NCBI RefSeq assembly: GCF_037975245.1
Contig: NC_092568.1
Span: 1,676,001 to 1,740,000, forward strand
Direction: 5' to 3'
From: Apostichopus japonicus
Taxonomy: Eukaryota > Echinodermata > Holothuroidea > Aspidochirotida > Stichopodidae
DNA length: 64,000 nt
The notes beneath the pieces are model-generated. The model ran no database searches and was not told where the DNA came from. It saw only the letters and a program-made list of their open reading frames with translations. Shown piece after piece: positions 59,176-64,000 of this stretch (position 1 is the first letter of the stretch; each line of letters starts with the position of its first letter). The position numbers were made by a program, and so were the translations under genes.

Positions 59176-61460
59176 GCGGTTGATCATACAGTAGCACACA
59201 GTCACAAACAGAATCGCGTAAACTCTGAAAAGGTCTGATAATAAATGGAATGCATTGGTTTTTTGACTCTACACCTGAGTTCAAATTTTGTTTTTAACAA
59301 ACAAAGTTTGTTTTTGATGCAGCAAGTGTCAAAAGATGAAAGATTTTGCTTCTTTCTACACACACACACACATACACGCATGTTTGTTTTACATTCAGAC
59401 CGAGGACCCAATTGTATTTTCCATTGTTCAAATCCACGTACCCTAACCTTAACAATACCCCATACAATAGAATTCTTCCGAGGACGTGGTGATTCTTTAG
59501 AAATCACAACCGAGGACCTGGAATTCTTTTGTCCTCGATCAGATAGAAAAACAAACGCACAAACACACGCGTGCACGCACATATGTTCGGATCAGAAGGC
59601 TAACTGTACATACGAAAGACAACACAAATGAAAGTTAAATTTGTATTCTTTTGCCATATACTGGAGATGAGTGCAAAAGCCTGACAGATCTGCTGTTTTA
59701 ACTGAAAAAACTTCTAAAGTATGGGTAGGGGGGGGGGAGGTACTAAATCTTTTTAAAACCTGTTTGTAACGTGAATGTATAATGCACCTGTTATGTTGGG
59801 TTGAAGGCTGTACCCCAACACTTCCTGCCCCAGCCTTCTTAATTGGCAATGAATCATTTCTCAGATTTGCCATCCTTTAAAATCAGGCTTTATCAGGCCC
59901 AGGTTTTTTTGTTGTAGTAATGTTGAAAATGTTTACAGGCGATGAGGAATTGCTTTACAGTTGTCAGTGACACTTTATAGCCGATTGCATCGCGTTTCAA
60001 TTTGATAGCCTCTGGCCAAAAAATTAACTATCTGTATCAACTTTTTACATAGATGAAAACAAATTTCAGAGTTTTTAAAAGAGATGTATTTAACTGCTGC
60101 CGGAAATTAATGGTTGCAATATATAAATATATATATTTATTTATATATATATGGGATCGTAATTGAGTCATCTGACTAAGTAAAAAAAAAAAACTTAAAC
60201 GTCCTCATCCGTCTATCCGATGATTACTGGGAGGATGGAGACATCTCCTCTCATATTTTTCTGTAAAAGACCAACACCTCTCCTGGAGCAGTCAGCAAAT
60301 CGATGCATTAACCTCCTAAGACCTGTTAAAAGTCTCTCCCCGAAATACTTTAATATTATCAGTCCACGCCGAGCCCTCAACAGCTTTGAAAGCGGCTGAA
60401 ATGTTTCGCAAATTTAATTATCCAAGTTTTGTATCCTCTGGGCATCTTCTTCTTCTTCTCTATGAAATATGTAGGTCAGGAAAACATGTTAGGCTGCATT
60501 GTAGAATAGGTTTTATTCATCCAGCCCGTAAACAGGGGAATATCATCGCTTTCTCTTCTTACCTTATATCTTTTGTGAAAACAGCTGTAAGTTGCAGGAA
60601 CTTTTTCTGTCATTTTTATCTGTATTTTTTAAGCTAGATTAAAAATGCTCAGGGTCATATGGTAGAGTAGAAAGGTTGCAATTTTTTGTTTAATCCTAAA
60701 GCAAGTTTTTACAATTATGTCAGTTCATGTAGATGTGAAGTTGTCGTAGTCAAACTGTTTCTCTGAAAATAATATTCTTAATGATTGAGAGGACTAGCTT
60801 TTTGTTTGAAACTTTCAAAAGATTAATTATTATCTAGGTAAGTCATTGTAGTATTGTTATGAAGTCATTTGCGAAAAAAGGTAAACTTTGGTACCTAAAT
60901 GTATCTATTTTCTTTGATAGTTAAGCATTATAAAGAACATTATTTACATATACGTTGATGTGGTCTTGGTATTGTGTGTGTACATCACACACCATTGTAA
61001 AGTCACAACTATAATTCTATATCTGATGTAAAGTTTGATTCAATCAGTATTAAATTAACATAATATAAAATCATCTGCATTTCTTTAGCTAGTGTAAAGG
61101 CCAAGTGCGGATAGAAAGATTGCGTTTTTCCATCCATACGGCACTGAAAATATGTAGTAATGTGGTATTCACTGTGCTGTTTTCTGAAAATGTTTGGAAG
61201 GGTGGAGGTGGGGGGGGGGGGATGTCACAAATAAATAGTATCTTCAAAACTGCAGTTTGTGTCATGTGGCAACTTTCAATGGTTCTTGCATTGTAACATG
61301 TATTTGTGCCAACTAATTGTTTTAGCATGTTACAATTACTTTAGAAGAATAAAAGAGAGACAATGCTGTTCACAAACTACCTATCTACTGTAGACAGCCA
61401 GTGTAGGTAAGTATATATCTAAAGTTAGAGGGCCTGACATTGTAATCCCTAGCACTACTG
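59176..61460. other. Unannotated DNA with short simple repeats
   Basis: A (CA)n patch at 59359-59374, a G9 run near 59728, (TA)-rich DNA at 60118-60152 and a G12 run at 61210-61221. The open frames of 93-128 codons at 59202-59873 overlap on both strands and show low-complexity or no recognisable features. Confidence 0.35.
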
Positions 61461-61464
61461 GGAT

Positions 61465-61570
61465 CAAATATAGAGGCTGTTAACTGTATATACTGTATAC
61501 ACTGTTATATATATATACTGTATATATACTGTATACACTGTTAACTGTATAACTGAACAAATATAGAGGC
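61465..61570 (+). repeat. 13-bp direct repeats flanking an AT palindromic block
   Basis: CAAATATAGAGGC occurs at 61465-61477 and 61558-61570. The 80 bp between them are built of TACTGTATACACTGTTA and TATATATACTGTATATATAC words with internal palindromes. Confidence 0.8.
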
Positions 61571-62669
61571 CTCTAACCATTTTAGCAACAAATTCACGTC
61601 GGTTTATCCGTTTTTATAAGCTTTGAGCATCAGTAAACATTGTGTCAAAGTCTCCAAGATGTACTGGGCTCTTACCTGTGATTCCTAGTGGATTATTAGT
61701 TGTACTCTATATTGTTCGTATTTATTGAAGATGAGATCTTTTGAAACACAGTTTCACAACTAGCAAATAGATTTGAGATCATGTAAACCATAGAGATCAC
61801 GCGTACATTAGGACCAATATAACAGCGCCCTCTGTGGAAACAGTACAGATCCCCGGTGGTGTGATCAGTTACACGGTAAAATAATAATAAAACATCTCAT
61901 TCAAACCTGTTCTACTTCTATCACTTGTTAGAGAAGTTAGAGAACATGTCAATATTACGGCCGTCAGTGTCACCTAGCCTTCTCTCTTAGGCATCCTCCT
62001 ACGTCGTCTTTACCTAGTCTTCTTCCTCACCCTCATCTTCGATCCCACCCACCCCCTCCTCTTATCGCAACCATCCCATCCTCCAGATTGTCTTTGCCAC
62101 CAAAGGTTCCAAAAGCACCATCCCCCCCCCCTCCTACACACACACACATACACCCCCGTAATCCAACAAGTGAAACGAAACAGAATAATAAATAATGTCC
62201 GTTGGTAAGCAGAAGAAAGAAAAAAACACTGCAAGCACCTGGAGAACTGTAATAATATTTTGGTTAAATGTGATGCATTTTCTTGTGCATAATAAGTAGC
62301 AGAGTAGCAGCTATTGTGAGCGAGGAAATGAGCTTTCTCTGTTACAGATTGCAGTTAGATTACATTCGCTCTCTCATTTCCCAGCTGAGATCTTCTGGCC
62401 AATCAGCAATTCGAGTGCTGATATCAGAGTAAAATACGTATGCACTCTCTACAGACATGACTACCTTAAAGAAATGGGTTGAACAGTGACCCCCAGAGTC
62501 TGGCGACCTACTTAATGTAGACACAGCATATCAAGATAAATGGTGTTTCCATCATCACAAGCTGATCAATGAGTCCGATCTTAGATGTCGGTCTATTGGT
62601 TGAACCACTGCTCAAGTTCAACTAGATTTTGGTTGGGGGGGGGGGAGGGGTAGTGCCAAAATTGTAATT
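61571..62669. other. Unannotated DNA
   Basis: It contains CAGCGCCCTCTGTGG at 61825-61839, (CA)n at about 62138-62150 beside a C10 run, and a G12-type run at 62635-62645. No gene found. Confidence 0.35.
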
Positions 62670-62820
62670 TACATCACTCCTATCTTACCTGTCTCTTTAA
62701 GCATATGCACACTCTGATCTACCTTAGTCTAAGAATGCTTTCTCAACTACGCCCCAAATAACCCTCTGTCCTCCTTGCGAATTGACCATTCAGAAGCATA
62801 CAATTGTTGAGAGGTTTGGC
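62670..62820 (+). repeat. R1 dispersed repeat, plus orientation
   Basis: In order: TACATCACTCCTATCTTACC, TGTCTCTTTAAGCATATGCAC, given as TGTCTCTTTAAGC and ATATGCAC, ACTCTGATCTACCTTAGTC, AGAATGCTTTCTCAAC, CAAATAACCCTC and CCTCCTTGCGAATTG. G runs lie on both sides (62635-62645 and 62821-62831). Confidence 0.75.
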
Positions 62821-62836
62821 GGGGGGGGGGGAGGGG
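62821..62836. repeat. G11 tract
   Basis: Eleven G residues, then AGGGGGG. Abuts the R1 copy. Confidence 0.93.
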
Positions 62837-63121
62837 GGCAGGGAGGGGTAAGTAGTGGGAGGGATAAGGATTGGAGACCATCTGCCCTTAGATGGCAAAC
62901 ATCATTGATACTGAAAATATTGGAAAATATGACCATAGTGAAGGTATAGTATAGTTCATGTGGTAGTTATGATTTCCACAAGTCAAAAACAAACTTGATC
63001 ATTTGTTTTCAGTAAGAGGTTCATTTTGTAGATAGCTGCTTATGCAAAGGAAGAGAAGGATATGATTTGTGAGGATGCTAGAGATTTCCCAAACGCAATA
63101 ACGTGATAATTTACATTGTTT
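62837..63121. other. Unannotated DNA
   Basis: Nothing identifiable. Confidence 0.4.
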
Positions 63122-63240
63122 GTCATTCACCTGTCTCTTCATAACTATAGCACTCTCATTTTACCGTCTGTAGAAGTACAGCAGTAATGTTTCTAGTATT
63201 CAGATCTAGCGCCCTCCTCCTTCATGAATGAATCTTCTGG
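63122..63240 (+). repeat. R1 dispersed repeat, plus orientation
   Basis: In order: GTCATTCACCTGTCTCTTC, ATAACTATAGCACTCTCATT, TTACCGTCTGTAG, AGTAATGTTTCTAG, AGCGCCCTCCTCCTTC. Confidence 0.7.
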
Positions 63241-63537
63241 CTCTGATCTTGGGGTATATCTGCATAGATCTGTACTATGCTAGGTAATGCTCTTTTAATC
63301 TTCGGTACTCTCACTTTTAGAGGACATTGGTATATCTTTTCTTCATGGAAACTTCATTTATATTTGGTTCAGCACAATCCTGTGCCCCCCCTTTCCCCTC
63401 CCTCCCCATCCCCTTTTCCCATTATTTCTTAAGGTAGGTTGAAGTCTCCTAGGTACACCAGTACAATTCTATCCCCATCTTATCATGGATACATACAACT
63501 CAAGGTTATAATATTCAAGTACTAAATCCACCCACCT
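63241..63537. other. Unannotated DNA
   Basis: C-rich stretch CCCCCCCTTTCCCCTCCCTC at 63384-63403. Otherwise nothing identifiable. Confidence 0.4.
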
Positions 63538-63655
63538 CCCTCTCAGCCCCTCTCATCCCCTCTCACCCCCGTCTCACCCCCTCTACCCCCGTCTCACCCT
63601 CTCTCACCCCCTCTCACCCCTTCTCACCCCCTCTCACCCCCTCTCACCCCCTCCC
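63538..63655 (+). repeat. (CTCTCACCCC)n decamer array
   Basis: About ten to eleven copies of CTCTCACCCC with small variants (CCGTCTCACC, CTCTACCCC). Confidence 0.95.
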
Positions 63656-63720
63656 TTGCAATCTCATCGCACCCCCTCCCTTGCAATCTCATCGCACCCC
63701 CTCCCTTGCAATCTCATCGG
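63646..63720 (+). repeat. 25-bp minisatellite, 3 copies
   Basis: ACCCCCTCCC TTGCAATCTC ATCGC-type units start at 63646, 63671 and 63696 and are identical except for the final base of the last copy. The unit begins with the decamer of the preceding array, so it probably arose by expansion at the edge of that array. Confidence 0.96.
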
Positions 63721-64000
63721 TAATTTCTCTTGGTTAGCACATCAATACATTTCCACACCCTTACCAAATCTCCTTTGTTAGAGGATGAGTGCAAACCCTA
63801 CCTACAACCTTCCATATTTAGCATGCAAAGCACTGTACTTTCAACATATTGAGATATCAGCTTTAGGACAAGCCCTACATGCCAGTCAGACAGAAGTCCA
63901 ATCAATAGAATGCGTTAAATATCAATTGTAGCCAGGTGTTCCAGTGCTATTAGAGTCAATGGATTCTTTGCACTCATTGATCCATAACGAAAAAAGAAAA
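63721..64000. other. Unannotated DNA to window end
   Basis: Nothing identifiable. Confidence 0.4.

Noticed and set aside
59202-59873. Overlapping frames of 93-128 codons on both strands
   Set aside because: They are mutually exclusive, include (CA)n-derived residues and have no motif.

Overview
The window looks like non-coding DNA from an animal nuclear genome. It is AT-rich and full of microsatellites, minisatellites and dispersed repeats. There is no long open reading frame, no operon-like packing, no Shine-Dalgarno pattern and no recognisable rRNA, tRNA or CRISPR array. Frequent TAGGCCT/AGGCCTA and TACAGTA words, long poly-G tracts and CAGGGGCGG-type hAT transposon ends fit a marine invertebrate. 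My guess is an echinoderm such as a sea urchin or sea cucumber, but this is an impression from base composition, not a proof. I recognise no gene by name.

Layout. 1-8.2 kb: mostly featureless DNA with a slightly CpG-richer first 600 bases, an (AT)n microsatellite, a 73-bp duplication and a perfect hairpin. 8.2-9.5 kb: the best-supported element, a pair of related non-autonomous hAT-like elements in tandem. Their outer ends carry a perfect 8-bp target-site duplication, and a second, different 8-bp repeat abuts their inner ends. 9.5-25 kb: mostly unique sequence, a few CpG-richer islands, the first copies of a dispersed repeat (here called R1), and an exon-like open segment at 18.15 kb. 25-34 kb: several minisatellites, three R1 copies and an inverted-repeat (MITE-like) element at 29.8 kb. 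34-46 kb: a degenerate array of POU-type ATGCATAATTCAT motifs, an 83-bp minisatellite, and exon-like open segments on the minus strand at 43.8-44.4 kb. 46-64 kb: the densest run of R1 copies, a ~131-bp satellite array at 56.3-57.25 kb, a candidate 64-nt exon with good splice signals at 59.0 kb, and C-rich minisatellites at 63.5 kb.

Most open frames of 60-150 codons here look like chance or translate repeats, and I have not annotated them as genes. The plausible coding pieces are short exon-like segments. If real, they would belong to one or more intron-rich genes whose introns make up most of the window. I found no new enzymatic or defence system. The observations most worth checking are the composite hAT structure, the R1 family (which carries a splice-donor-like motif) and the candidate exons.
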